A stretch of DNA of 64,000 nucleotides. Origin: Oncomelania hupensis. Its lineage: Eukaryota; Mollusca; Gastropoda; Littorinimorpha; Pomatiopsidae. Location: contig CM072511.1 in assembly GCA_036898135.1 (NCBI GenBank), forward strand, positions 74,176,119 through 74,240,118, written 5' to 3'. Position 1 is the stretch's first letter; each line of letters begins with the position of its first letter. A model generated the notes under the pieces. The model did not search any database. It was given only the letters and a program-made list of their open reading frames with translations, and had not been told where the DNA came from. Positions 32,301 to 44,059 of the stretch are shown piece after piece. The position numbers and the translations under genes were made by a program.

Positions 32301-33300
32301 CCCGCTGTCCGCTACTTTTGTTTTGAGGACAGTTAACCGCTCTGTGGTCTGTAGCGTTGCAGGTAAAACAGCCTCGTGAATGCCCTTCCCTGGGAGGTGG
32401 CGTGGAGTCCGTCTGTCTCTGGCTCGCCTGGCCCCCCTGGATCTGGTTCCCATGGTTTCCAGTCTTCTGAAATGGTTTCGTCGCCTTGGGTGGCCCCAAC
32501 GATTTTTCGTGAGCGAGGAGATATCTTTCAGCAACCTCGGTCACATCATTAAGCGTCTGCAGCTTCTGTAATTCTAAGTGGGTCGCCAGGTCCTTGTGAC
32601 AGGCATTGAGGAACTGCTCCTTCACAATCAGGTCATGGAGACTATCGTAAGACTTCCCTTTTCCTGATAGTTCCACCCACTTGTGTAAGTATGACCACAG
32701 GCGTTCCACAAATTGCTTTGGTGTCTCGTCTGACAGAGGTCGGCATTCGCGGAAGCGTTTACGGTATCCCTTTTCTGTGAAGCTGTAGCAATGCAATAGG
32801 GCCTCTTTCAAGACGTCGTAGTTTTTGGCGTCATTGTTCGACAGTCTGGTGTAAACTTCGAGTGCTTGCCCTGTCAAAAGTGCACTTAGTCGAATCGCCC
32901 AGTCTTGAGGTTGCCAGTTAGAGCTTTCAGCGAACCTTTCGAATCTCGCCAGATAACTGTCGATCTGGTCCTTCCCGTCGACGAACGCTGGCAATTTTGG
33001 AGCCTTGTTGTCGCTGATAACTTGTGGCGCATGCTGATTGTTTTGGATACGCGCCAACTCTAGCTGGTACTGACGCTCAGCCTCTCTTTCCTCTCTTTCT
33101 TCTTGGCGACGCTGCGCTTCGAGCTCTCTTTCTTCTCGGCGTCGTTGTTCTTCTACTTCTCTTTCTTCTCGACGACGTTGCTTCTGTTCTAATTCTATTT
33201 CCCTTTCTTCACGCCATATTCTCTCTTGAGACTTGACGTACTCCGTCAGCTGTTTGCCTTTTAGATTCAGTTCAACCCCTTTCTGCCAGAAGTCAGCCAT
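29357..33300 (-). pseudogene. gag-pol polyprotein of the second Gypsy element, truncated
   Basis: The ATG at 33300 opens a 964-codon frame to 30406: an N-terminal stretch of about 95 residues rich in Arg, Glu and Gln that should form a coiled coil; a gag-like region; the CX2CX4HX4C knuckle; the protease DSA (DSG in the other copy); the HHCC and DDE parts of integrase; and the GPY module, here a true GPYEV. Frameshifts at about 30440, 30110 and 29960 break the linker and reverse transcriptase. The YWDD box is present at about 29650. After the LGADNVD motif the frame turns to TDPRKAHVIIIFDPGPM, which looks like a divergent second copy of the RT motif CIDYRKVNKITVFDPEPM. No RNase H follows. DSA in place of DSG may inactivate the protease. 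Confidence 0.88.
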
Positions 33301-33803
33301 CTTGATGCTTTTCTGGAAAGTTCTTTTCTGGAAAGTTCTTGACTGTGCTGTACCTTTCTAGACTGTTCTAGAACAGCACGCTTTCTGCAGTAGCGCTGAT
33401 GCTTGTCACTAGTCGCCTTCGCTGACGCAGGCCCCGCTGTCCTCGTCGTATGCGACGCTGCACCACGCTGGTGTTGATGTACACGCTCCTGTGCTGAAGT
33501 AGACGCGACGTCCACTCGTCGCTCCCTATAAAACTGGCGATGTAGCTCCGAGACTGTCCCTCGACGTAGTCTTGCGGCAGCCACGTAGTCCCGATCTGTT
33601 GTTCGCTCACGAAGCGACTCTTCAGCGACTACACGCCCTTGCAGTCAACCCGAAACTATCGGTGATGTAGTCCCAGTATGTTGGCCCCTCCTGACGCAAC
33701 TTCTTGGCGGCTACCCTCGATGACTGCCTCTCGTAACGTTGACTCGCTTGTTGTAGCAGTTGAACCCTTGGCTATGGCGTAGATCGCGGCTTGACCCCCA
33801 AAA

Positions 33804-34432
33804 TGTTACACTCATTCGATGTTGGTGTTTTTCTATCAGTAGTTGATTCAGCCCCAATGCTTGAATTCTCCTGATAGGTGTAAACTCTGATTCGTTTATC
33901 CACGCAACCCGTTCAATCAGCATACAAGTCACAGAGTCGACGTATGAAGTTTTCCACTTTTATTCAGCACACATCAACAACTGCATACAATCGCTCAATC
34001 GCTTGTCCACTCTCAACTTTTACTTTCCAACTCACTATCAACAACCTCCCCACACACAGAGCATCCATTTTATAGATTTTCTCTCGATCGAGATAACGTC
34101 AGAATGTTCCCGATGACGCTTTACCACCAATCAAATTAAAGTTCGTCATCACTGACTTACGTCATACATCTTTCTTCAAATTCCAAGAACGTTCTCAAAC
34201 TTCGACATTTATCGGGAAATTTCTATCGACAGTAAACACGCGAATCTAGAGAATTCTCCAATATTGGTTAGGACTAACGAAAATTATCAACGTTATACAA
34301 AGCTTCTTCTAACCACAACGCAAACTCAAATCAAATGTAATTAATCTCTATTATTGAATACTTTGCAAATCGAAACTATTAGATCTATCGTGCGCGTTTC
34401 AGACATGCTATCCTTCGCGTTTCAACGTAACA
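33804..34432 (-). repeat. right LTR of the second Gypsy element
   Basis: 629 bp, starting TGTTACACTCATTCG and ending GTAACA. It is close to the left LTR over most of its length but clearly different in the first 60-100 bp. Confidence 0.88.
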
Positions 34433-34444
34433 ATAGGATAGGAC

Positions 34445-35640
34445 AGTAGTGTTAATGCGAGAGTGAGACAAGGTGCTAAGCTTACAGATTATATTAACTT
34501 GTTCAGCTGGCAAGGCGATGTCTGCAGCCCGATTTTAATTTCATGATGTATTAATGAATTATCAATGGGGAGTAAATTTGGGGATTGATGCTTTTGAACT
34601 GTTTATTCTCCCGCTAGTAGATTATGTTGTTCTTTTGGCAGAAACGGTTGAAGGGCTGCAGAACGAGTTGAATAATTTACAACGCGCATCAGTTTCATTA
34701 GGACTTAAAAGTAAATGCTGACAAAAGTGACATTATTGTATTTATGAAAGGCGGATATTTAGTTGCAAAAGAAAGGTGGACGTTTGACGGTAATATTACT
34801 TCTGGTGTAAATGCTTACAAATCTTTGGGTATTTATTTTTCTACAAGACTTAGCTTCACAGCAGCATGTAAATATCTAGCTAGAAGTGCTTAAAAACAAG
34901 CAAACAAACACACAAATTGAATATACAAACAATAAAACATGTATTTGTGTTATACAGAAACTAAATGCAGATAACAATAATTCAGTGGAATTGTTTTTGA
35001 AGCGTTTTGATGTTCAAATGCAGCCTACTATGCAATATGGATCTGAAATTTGTGGATTGGATAAAGCAGCACAACATTGTGAAAAGGTTTACTTGTTTAC
35101 ATTAAAATAAGTTGTTGGCTGTAGATATGCTTACACCTAATGACCTTGTATACGGAGAACTAAACATATACCCTATATCTGTGAATTCTGTGGTTAATTG
35201 TGTTCGTTATTGGTTAGGATTAACACAGATGGAAACGCATAGAATTCCAAGGAAAGCTTTTTTAATGCTGTATAATTTAGACGCCTGAGGTTTCTAAGGT
35301 ACGATCACGTCTTTGTGAGAATAGTTTGGGCTATGTATGGATGAACCAAAGTGTTGGTAGAATTTCTACGAGCGTTTAAAGGAAGCTTGATTTATTGTAG
35401 GTGGCAGAACTGAAATGAACATAGTAAAGGTGATAGATTTGCCTTTATAGAATGTTAAGTATTTCTCTGCATTATAAGCCTAAACCAGTTTATCTGCAGT
35501 CGAATATAGATAGGCATATGAAATTTATTATGACTAGATTTTGTTTTGGAGTGTCAGACCTGTTCATTGTTACCGCTAAAGGCTTGTGACTGACAGCGAG
35601 TTGTTAGTCCTTTGTGCAGTTTGGAGTTCGGACGAAAATT
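34445..35640 (+). pseudogene. CR1/Jockey-type reverse transcriptase, C-terminal half
   Basis: Continues the element cut at 27599. Motifs include VRQGAKLTDY, the active-site region DYVVLLAETVEGLQ (the YADD-type box decayed), KVNADKSDIIVF and YKSLGIYFS, then the C-terminal domain with GSEICGLDKA and HMKFIMTRF. Frame breaks and stops occur throughout. This is the older host element of the nested insertion. Confidence 0.72.
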
Positions 35641-35699
35641 GGTAATTACAGAGCACACATAACACTTTGAGTTGTTTGATTTTTCCTTCACAATTAGAC

Positions 35700-36220
35700 A
35701 TTGAATATATGGAAAGGCATTGAATCACGGTTCTTAGCTTTCAGTGGTGATGGCGTTTCAGAAGTTGGCACTACTGGTGGTGGCGTTGCAGACGTTGGTG
35801 CTGGTAGTAATGGCATTGGAGGCGACATATTTGACGTTGTTGGCGGTGGGATTGTGGGTGACCGCGCTACTACAGCTAGCGCTACTGGTGGCAACGGCGG
35901 CGATGGCAGTGAGGGGCGGCGTGGCTGGCAGAGCAAGGCAGATGGGCAGCAAAGAACGACAGGGCATCGGTCCATGGATGCCAGGCAGGATCGTCATGAA
36001 CACAATCTTACATTCCTTACCTTTAATGTGGAAAACTTGACAGTAAAGTTAAGTGATGCCGCTTTCGTAAGTTACGTTTCAAGTATCAGTTTTGTTTTTG
36101 GGCTGATAAAGATTTTGAATGTAATGAAATTTTTACTTCTTTTTTTTTTAATTTGCTGCACCTGCTACGAAGCTCCAACACAAAGTTTATCTTTCTCACA
36201 AAGGCAGAAATTCGGATGAG
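35700..36220 (+). pseudogene. 5' fragment of a non-LTR element, endonuclease start
   Basis: A glycine- and alanine-rich region with a GGCG/GTTG repeat pattern precedes HNLTFLTFNVENL and KLSDAAFVSYVSS, which resemble the first strand of the APE-type endonuclease in CR1/L2-like elements. The homology ends soon after. Another frame at 35744 encodes a long hydrophobic stretch, which I take as a by-product of the GTTG/CTGG repeats. Confidence 0.45.
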
Positions 36221-36339
36221 GTTCTACTTTTGGTAAAATAAAATTGTTTTGCTAAATGTGTAACACCTGTGAACGTACTGCGATAATATAGTTGGGGTAA
36301 AGGTAGATAAATGTGTTTTTGGAACTGACAAAGATATAC

Positions 36340-36680
36340 AGTGAACTCCGGATATAATAAAGGCTGGATAAAGTAAATATTCGGTTTTAGTAAAGTCCAG
36401 TCTTGGTCCCGACCAAAACTCTTCTTTGTCTCTGTTTTTAAAAATCGGATATACAGTGAACTTCGGATATAGTAAAGTGCCCTGGGACCAAATAAATCTT
36501 TAGTATAACCGAATATTTAATACAACCGAAAATCTGTTTACAGTAAAGTTTTTAAAGTTTAATTTACTATAACCGAAACTTCGTTTATAATACAGTTTTA
36601 GAGGTTTACTTGACTATAACTGACTTCGTTTATAATAACGATTTTAGAGGGTTAATTTAGCATAACCGAAATTTGTTTTT
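36340..36680. repeat. repeated pogo-like terminal motifs
   Basis: tacagtgaactccggatata at 36351 and tacagtgaacttcggatata at 36452, followed by several diverged taaccgaa…cgtttataa units. Starts of the form CAGT…GGATATA are seen in pogo/Tigger-type DNA elements. No transposase is visible. Confidence 0.45.
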
Positions 36681-36760
36681 GCTTTAATTTAACGTTTACT
36701 AATCCGACACTCTCATTATAAAGAGATAGAAAACGCTGGTCTAAAGTGTATGTGGGTGCA

Positions 36761-37406
36761 CAGGGCCGGATCAATCCATTTTCGAGAGAGGGGGTGGGGT
36801 GGGGTGCTAGTCTAGTTCTTTTTAAAATGTATGGTACAGAGTGGTGAAACACCACAAGTAAAACTCGTGGCGCAGTGGATAAGTCGCCGGTTTCCTATGC
36901 CGAAGGTCGCGGGTTCGATTGCCGCAAGGGGCGAACGTATGTGCCTTAGGTACGAGACTATTGAGGTCACCGAGGGTTTTCTCCGGGCACTCCGGTTTCC
37001 TCCCTCCCTTCAATAATGGTACAGGATGCAGTCAATATAAAAATTTCAAAAATAAAAATTCAATTTTCTTCCTTCTTCTAATAACGATCTCCCTGCCTGT
37101 ACACCACCTGTTTGAGTGATGTATGTGTTTTTGGTGTGTGTGAGGGTAAAATGAGACAGGTGAGCGTGTATGTTGGTATAGATCGCCGCGCTTTGTGCCT
37201 TGGGGAAAGGCGCGTACATAGCATAGCATCCTGTCCTGTCCTGTAACATAACGTATTTCCAGTTGAACAAAAACTTCCATCTTCTACTTTCTTTATTTTA
37301 TTTATTTTATTTATTTATTTATTTTTTTGTTGTTGCCAAGGGGTGGGGGTGGGGGATGCTGCAGCACTCCTAGCACCCCCCCCCCTACCTCCTTGATCCG
37401 GCCCTG
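36761..37406. mobile_element. hAT-like non-autonomous element
   Basis: Terminal inverted repeats CAGGGCCGGATCAA at the left and TTGATCCGGCCCTG at the right; further in, ggtgctag pairs with ctagcacc. The element is flanked by GTGCA at 36756-36760 and 37407-37411. CAGGG ends fit hAT elements, although most have 8-bp duplications and this one shows 5. A SINE lies inside. Confidence 0.7.
36862..37066 (+). mobile_element. tRNA-derived SINE inside the hAT-like element
   Basis: tRNA-like head with an A-box region (gtggcgcagtggataag) and a B box (gggttcgattgc), followed by gggttttctccgggcactcc and ggtttcctccc, a block common in SINEs of marine invertebrates, and an A-rich end. Not a functional tRNA gene. 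Confidence 0.6.
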
Positions 37407-37845
37407 GTGCAAGTAAAGAAGAAGAAAAGCAAAACAAGCAGTGAACAAAATAATGACTTCTCGAATTTCCATCTTTTACCAGGATTTCTGCAGACTGTAA
37501 TCGTCTGTGTGTCTATTTGTCTGTGTGTTCACGTAACTCAACATCGTTCTAAATTGAGCTGACATTTGGCGCGTTATATACATGTACATTGGAATTAGAT
37601 CTCATTAATTGATTAGATTCACATAGTTGAACAGTTAAAATAAGACAGTGCAAATCGAACGAATCGCTTTCGTTATTACATATTTTAATTTAGATTAATA
37701 TTTCTGTGTTGGTTTGTTGTCCCTTGCTGAATTCCACACGAAAACTATGTTTTCCTATTTTAAAAAACACCCCCACCCTCCCCAGCTCCAGCCCCACACC
37801 CCCGGACAGCCGTCTATAAGTCGTCGTGGAGACGTTTGTCTTACC

Positions 37846-38988
<1,143 letters not shown>

Positions 38989-39075
38989 GAAGAAGAAGAA
39001 GAAGAAGAAGAAGAAGAAGAAGAAGAAGAAGAAGAAGAAGAAGAAGAAGAAGAAGAAGAAGAAGAAGAAGAAGAA
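38989..39075. repeat. GAA trinucleotide repeat
   Basis: About 28 uninterrupted GAA units directly abut the right arm of the giant inverted repeat. Confidence 0.95.
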
Positions 39076-39166
39076 TACAGCCACGGTTGACGCCATTTTC
39101 TTGTTGGATGATCCAGGGAAAATAATCTAAAGCTCAAATCGTTCACCAGTGCTCTCTCTTTCTTTA

Positions 39167-39228
39167 TCAGTACAACTTATGTTAATCTGATGAATAAAAA
39201 TTGATGCAACAACAACAACAACAACAAC
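39167..39228 (+). mobile_element. copy of the 57-bp retroposon fragment
   Basis: tatcagtacaacttatgtta continues to a CAA tail of six or so units. It is near-identical to 8174-8230 apart from tail length and one base (ttgatgc for ttggtgc). It is flanked by ctctttc-type repeats, so a duplication is hard to define. Confidence 0.75.
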
Positions 39229-39333
39229 TCTTTGTGGAAAACTAGGTGGTCCACATTTGTCGCTGGTCTATTTGTGGACTCTCCTCTATAATTTTTTTTT
39301 GAGTATGTGTGTGTTTGTGCCTCAATTTTCAAA

Positions 39334-39411
<78 letters not shown>

Positions 39412-39638
39412 TACTTTATGAGCTACCTTGTTTGTGTTAGATTAAGATGTTTATTGTTATAACGTTATTTTTCTAATTTATTGTTATTGTTACAAGGGCA
39501 GGATGTAAAAAAGTGCACCCAGCGCTTACCCGTGGAAAATAAAATTGTTTTCTTACCTTATCATCAGACGCAATCAAACTTGACTTGACTAGTTCTAAAA
39601 CCTCTTCTCTCTTTCTCTCTATTCCTCCCTACATACCC

Positions 39639-39705
<67 letters not shown>

Positions 39706-39950
39706 CCTCCCTCAGACACCATCAAACTTGAATTGACCGGATTTAAAACCGCTCTCTCCCACTACTCCCCTTCCTCCACCGTTCTTTCTCTCTCCCCTCC
39801 CTCTCTCTCCATCCTCGTTTTTTCTTCTCCCTCCCTCTCTCTCTCAGAGACACAACCGAATTGACCTGTCCTAAACTGTTCTAAAACCGCTCTTTATCGC
39901 TCTCTTCTTATCTCCTTCCTACCCCGTTCTTTCCCCCCTCCCTTCCTCCC

Positions 39951-40023
<73 letters not shown>

Positions 40024-40307
40024 CTCTTCTCTCTCTTTCTGTCTCCCTCACTCTTCCAAAGGCCACTGAAAATTAAAATAAAGTTTGCGCAAACATTAAA
40101 GACATCAAGAAATTGCACTGTACAATTACATTAATGTTGACATTTTTCAGGTACATATATACAAAACCACATGTTAAGCAATTATTAAATTTAAAAAATA
40201 AAAAAGAATGCATGCACGCACCCACCCCGCAGGCACGAACGTACAAACCCAAAATACCACAGCCACACGCGTATATATTTTAGAGCAGTACACAACAACA
40301 TTGTATC

Positions 40308-40308
<1 letters not shown>
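39229..40308. repeat. microsatellite-rich stretch
   Basis: Contains an ATT run (39337-39411) and CT runs at about 39643-39702 and 39954-40020, with unrelated short sequence between them. No gene seen. Confidence 0.85.
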
Positions 40309-40370
<62 letters not shown>

Positions 40371-41435
40371 TGCATTTATACATCGCATTTTTTATTAGAA
40401 TAACAACTCAATGCGCTTACACACATCATTCGTAGTCTACGCGTCATCACAACATTCGCACTACATTATGTCCAGCATCAGTCAGAAAGTGTTATTAATG
40501 TTCTAACTATTTACACAGAATACGCCTTGCGGATCAAGTGCGTTTTTAAGCAGCACTTGAAGGAAACAAGGTCTGTACAATGTCTTAAACCGGCAGGCAG
40601 CGCATTCCAAACCTTGGGTGCTTGAAAAATAAAAGACCGTTCGTTTTAAGCCGACGTTTGGGCGTTTTCAAAAGTTTTTCATCTGATGAACGCAAAGAAC
40701 GAGTTGTAGTGTAGGTAGTGAGTACCTCAGACAGATATGTTGGAAGTGACTGGTCAAAGTGGCGGAAAGCTAGGACAGCAATTTTGTATTCAATGCGGAA
40801 TTTAACAGGGAGCTGCGCCAGTGAAGCTCCTTTAAACGAGGTGTGACATGATCACGCGTCCTTTATTAAGCACAGGCCGAGCTGCGCAGTTCTGTACACG
40901 CTGCAGTCGGCTAACTTCATCAATGGGGAGACCAGCTAGAACTTAATTACAATAATCAAGTCTGGATGTCACAAAGCGCTGACCAAATGTGTGCATGCAT
41001 CCCTCGAAAGAAACTGCCTCAAGGACGCAATACGCCGGAGCTCAAGAAAGGACAAACAACAGATGGTACTGATGTAGTCATGCATGGACAAAGAACTATC
41101 TAGCTTGACACCCAATTAGCGAACAATATTACTAAATGGGATGGTGCTGCCGCCAATGTTTGCAGAATCGCTGCTGACTACCCTAAGACGGGAAGGTGCG
41201 CCAACAGGTATAACCTCGGTCTTGTCAAGGTTAAGCATCAACCTGTTGCTATTCATCCAAGCTTGGACACTGTCAATACATGTTTCTACTTTGGACAAAA
41301 CAGAAGGGAAGTCATCAGCCTGACCACTCTTTGACAGTTCTGTATCATCTGCGTATTTGTGGAACACGCAGTTGCAAGCCGTGATTACATTAGATAGTGG
41401 TTGGGAGTACAACACAAACAAAACAGAGGTTATAT
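40309..41435 (-). pseudogene. CR1-type reverse transcriptase fragment with AAT-repeat tail
   Basis: On the - strand, 41435-41116 reads LFVLYSQPLSNVI, KYADDTELSKSG, WMNSNRLMLNLDKTEV and the following IPVG…PFSNIV region, a CR1/Jockey-type catalytic domain with an intact YADD box. The C-terminal part continues, broken, to about 40500, and the element ends in a long TTA/AAT repeat at 40368-40309. It is 5' truncated. Confidence 0.75.
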
Positions 41436-41484
41436 TTATATAATAATGCTTGCAGTAAAAAAAAAACAACAACAACAACAAATC

Positions 41485-41655
41485 GGATATTCCGGCCAGT
41501 CGCCGCTGTATCCAGAGAAATCGGAAATACCAGCCACTTTGGTATCGGTGACCAGTATAACCGATTTTTCGGATATACATGTAATGGCCACTGGTTATAC
41601 CGGCCATCCAAACCGTCTTCCTTGAGCGGCCACTATATCCAGTGTTTACTGTAAC
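41485..41655. mobile_element. pogo-like MITE remnant
   Basis: The right end, read inward on the - strand, is TACAGTAAACACTGGATATA, a pogo/Tigger-style terminus. The body has repeated ggatat, ccggcca and accgatt motifs that pair internally. A left terminus was not clearly found. Confidence 0.4.
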
Positions 41656-42097
41656 CTTTCTAGCTTAAATTTTGAATCTTAAAGATTGAATTTGATATTA
41701 TTTGAAGTAATGTTGTGTTTTTGTTCTTTTTCTCTGTTATTGTAAGTGCCGGAACGTACGGTACTTTTGTGTTTGACGTTTTGGCAATTGTTACACTAAT
41801 AAATATGCCTTTCCTGCAATATTTGAGAACATTTTCCATTGATTTTGTGTTGTACCATGTTCTGTTGTTTTATTCAAAAACCTCGTAACCAAACTTTTCA
41901 TTTGTTTCTAGTCCTCAACGGAAAACACTTCTTCGACTGTTTATCCCGTACTGACAAATTTCCAGACATTTCATAGTTTATTTAAAGTCGCTTGTTTGGC
42001 GTTATCTGACTGGTTGAAACAATTTATTTAGATTTTCTAAAAACAGCAAAAAATAAGATACGAGGTTTTGATTTGACAACGACGATATTTGTTTCAG

Positions 42098-42147
42098 GAT
42101 GAAAGTAGACGTACGACAGTTCCTGGGATGGAACCATCATCCAATTG
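42098..42147 (+). CDS. CYP20A1: CYP20A1-like cytochrome P450, exon (about exon 2)
   Basis: A 50-bp exon lies between a strong acceptor (atttgtttcag) and a consensus donor (gtaagtat). It encodes RRTTVPGMEPSSN, which fits the proline-rich hinge after the membrane anchor of CYP20 proteins (the IPGITP-like segment). It ends in phase 2, and the next exon at 54031 supplies the missing base, giving a tryptophan codon. P450s of this family are membrane-bound haem proteins of uncertain substrate. I did not find the preceding exon, which should encode the hydrophobic N-terminal anchor; it must end in phase 0. Confidence 0.7.
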
Positions 42148-42821
42148 GTAAGTATCTACCAAGCGATTTTAATTCAGGTAAAACTGAGGTAAAATTTTAT
42201 TCAAGATAGTATAATTATAGAAGAGTAAAAATCCAAATTACTGCTGGAAAGCTCTCTGGTGGGCGTGTAAACATCTTAAAAAGACATTGGGCTCCTTGAT
42301 AACGTCACGGAGCGATTCTAGCAAAGGGATCTTTGATACTGGCATCCGGCATCACCCGATAACCCCAGCGTCCAAATATCAAGGTCATTGTAATTATCCT
42401 ATATAAACAACACGTCGTGTCTTAACTTTGAAGTGCATTTTCTAGTAGTTAGATATTTTTCGGATCCGTTTAGCGAGACTAACATAGGTAAGCCATTTTT
42501 CTACATTTCTGGCAAATACTGTTGTATTTGTAATGTAAGCCTATAGGACATATCACTGGAAATGAAAATGACGGATTTTTACTTGATTAGGGGGAGAAAC
42601 GTGCAACGTAAGTAGCCATTTTAGAGATGTGAACTCGCTAAACGCGGTGTAGGTGAATTAATATTCTTAGTTACTTTTTACCATAAGGTGTAAGTTTTGA
42701 ATTAATTTTATGTTAATTCATTTGTTTGTTCTGAATTGTTTATTAAGGACAATCTTTAAGACAAGTCTATAGGATCTAATGCTATTATCCTGTTAAAAGT
42801 GGAAACCCACCCACCCCTCAC

Positions 42822-42892
<71 letters not shown>

Positions 42893-43964
42893 CACGTGAA
42901 CATTTCCAAATACCAGTAATTTCCAAAGGTCTGCATCCCTGGTTACAATTGATGATGTTGAATTTGCAGATTGTCATACAGATTGACAACAACAGCCGTT
43001 ATCAAAATGTGGCTACAGTTAGTGTGGACGGTACTCAAAACAAAAAGATTCTCCATGAATGCTTTCCACATGCTAAAATGTACTTCTCATCTATCATTCC
43101 TCCCATGAACACAGCAGGAGATGTGTTGTGTTATACAAAAACAAACCATGCTTCGTAAATAAAACACCATAACACTCAAAACTGTTTTTCAAAAAAGAAT
43201 AGATAAAGCATTCGACCAAGTCTATTAGGTATACAGGTGTAACATTAAATTATCACAAATGATAATAATTGTGTTACTGAGTACTACAAGATACAAGATG
43301 ATTTATTGTCCCCATTTTTACACAAGGACATTTGACATGTGGGCAACACACAAGCAAAAACATTACAAGGATATTATCATAGTCAATGAATAAAACATCA
43401 CAGATCACAACGCCATTCATTTACATACACGTTCTCAAGCATAACAGCAATCGAACTATTAATAAATAAAATTATTGCGACAATAAAATATGTAGTGATA
43501 TAAATAGCATGCGACCAAATTAAGGCATGACTAAATATGAATTTTAACCCTTAAATATGTAAGCGGGAGGAGGGGGGTGTGGGGGTGGAATAAGATTTAA
43601 ATAACATTTCCTTTATGACACTAATTCAAAATAAGCAGACGGTAAATATTTCATTCAGATATATCTAAAATTATTAGTGTAAAGCAAAAACAAGTGCAGG
43701 TTCAATAAAACTTTAGAGAAACAGTATAAAATTTAATCAGTTCAAAAACAGTGTAAGATAATTAATTATTAAATTGACAACAATGAAAGAATAAAAATAT
43801 TTATATCATACTCAATGTACAAAAAATACAGGCAAAATACTCAACCTCTTGACAATCGTGTAGCATTTATTCCAGCTGCGACCTTCTCCCCACCTCCCAC
43901 CTCCGCCCTCCCCACCTTCTACCCCCTTTCTCTTTCTCTCACACATAACACAACACACACGCAT

Positions 43965-43995
<31 letters not shown>

Positions 43996-44059
43996 TACTC
44001 TGTCTTTCGCTCACTTTAAGCTAAGCACGCAAGCACACGAACATACACACACACGCACA
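42148..44059. other. P450 intron: repeats and debris
   Basis: Contains a CT run at 42830-42889, a frame at 42930-43158 with HECFPHAKMYFSSI that recalls SGNH-hydrolase-like ORF1 proteins of some LINEs but is too short to assign, a retroposon-like 3' end at 43285-43340, and a CA run at 43965-43996. Confidence 0.4.

Larger units (their letters stand above)
28548..34432 (-). mobile_element. second Gmr1-like Gypsy element, deleted
   Basis: LTRs at 28548-29173 and 33804-34432 bound a - strand gag-protease-integrase-RT region. ATAGG precedes and follows the element, but it lies in a GGATA repeat, so this duplication is weak evidence. The internal part lacks the end of the reverse transcriptase and all of RNase H. 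Several indels break the frame between 29.9 and 30.5 kb. The copy could move only with help. Confidence 0.9.

Noticed and set aside
28543..34437. ATAGG as firm proof of a single clean insertion of the second Gypsy element
   Set aside because: The target is itself a GGATA repeat, so matching flanks are expected by chance, and the two LTRs differ at one end.
35744..36040. N-terminal membrane-anchor exon of the P450
   Set aside because: The hydrophobic frame arises from a GTTG/CTGG-type repeat, is far too long for a CYP20 anchor exon, shows no phase-0 donor, and overlaps LINE-like endonuclease sequence in another frame.
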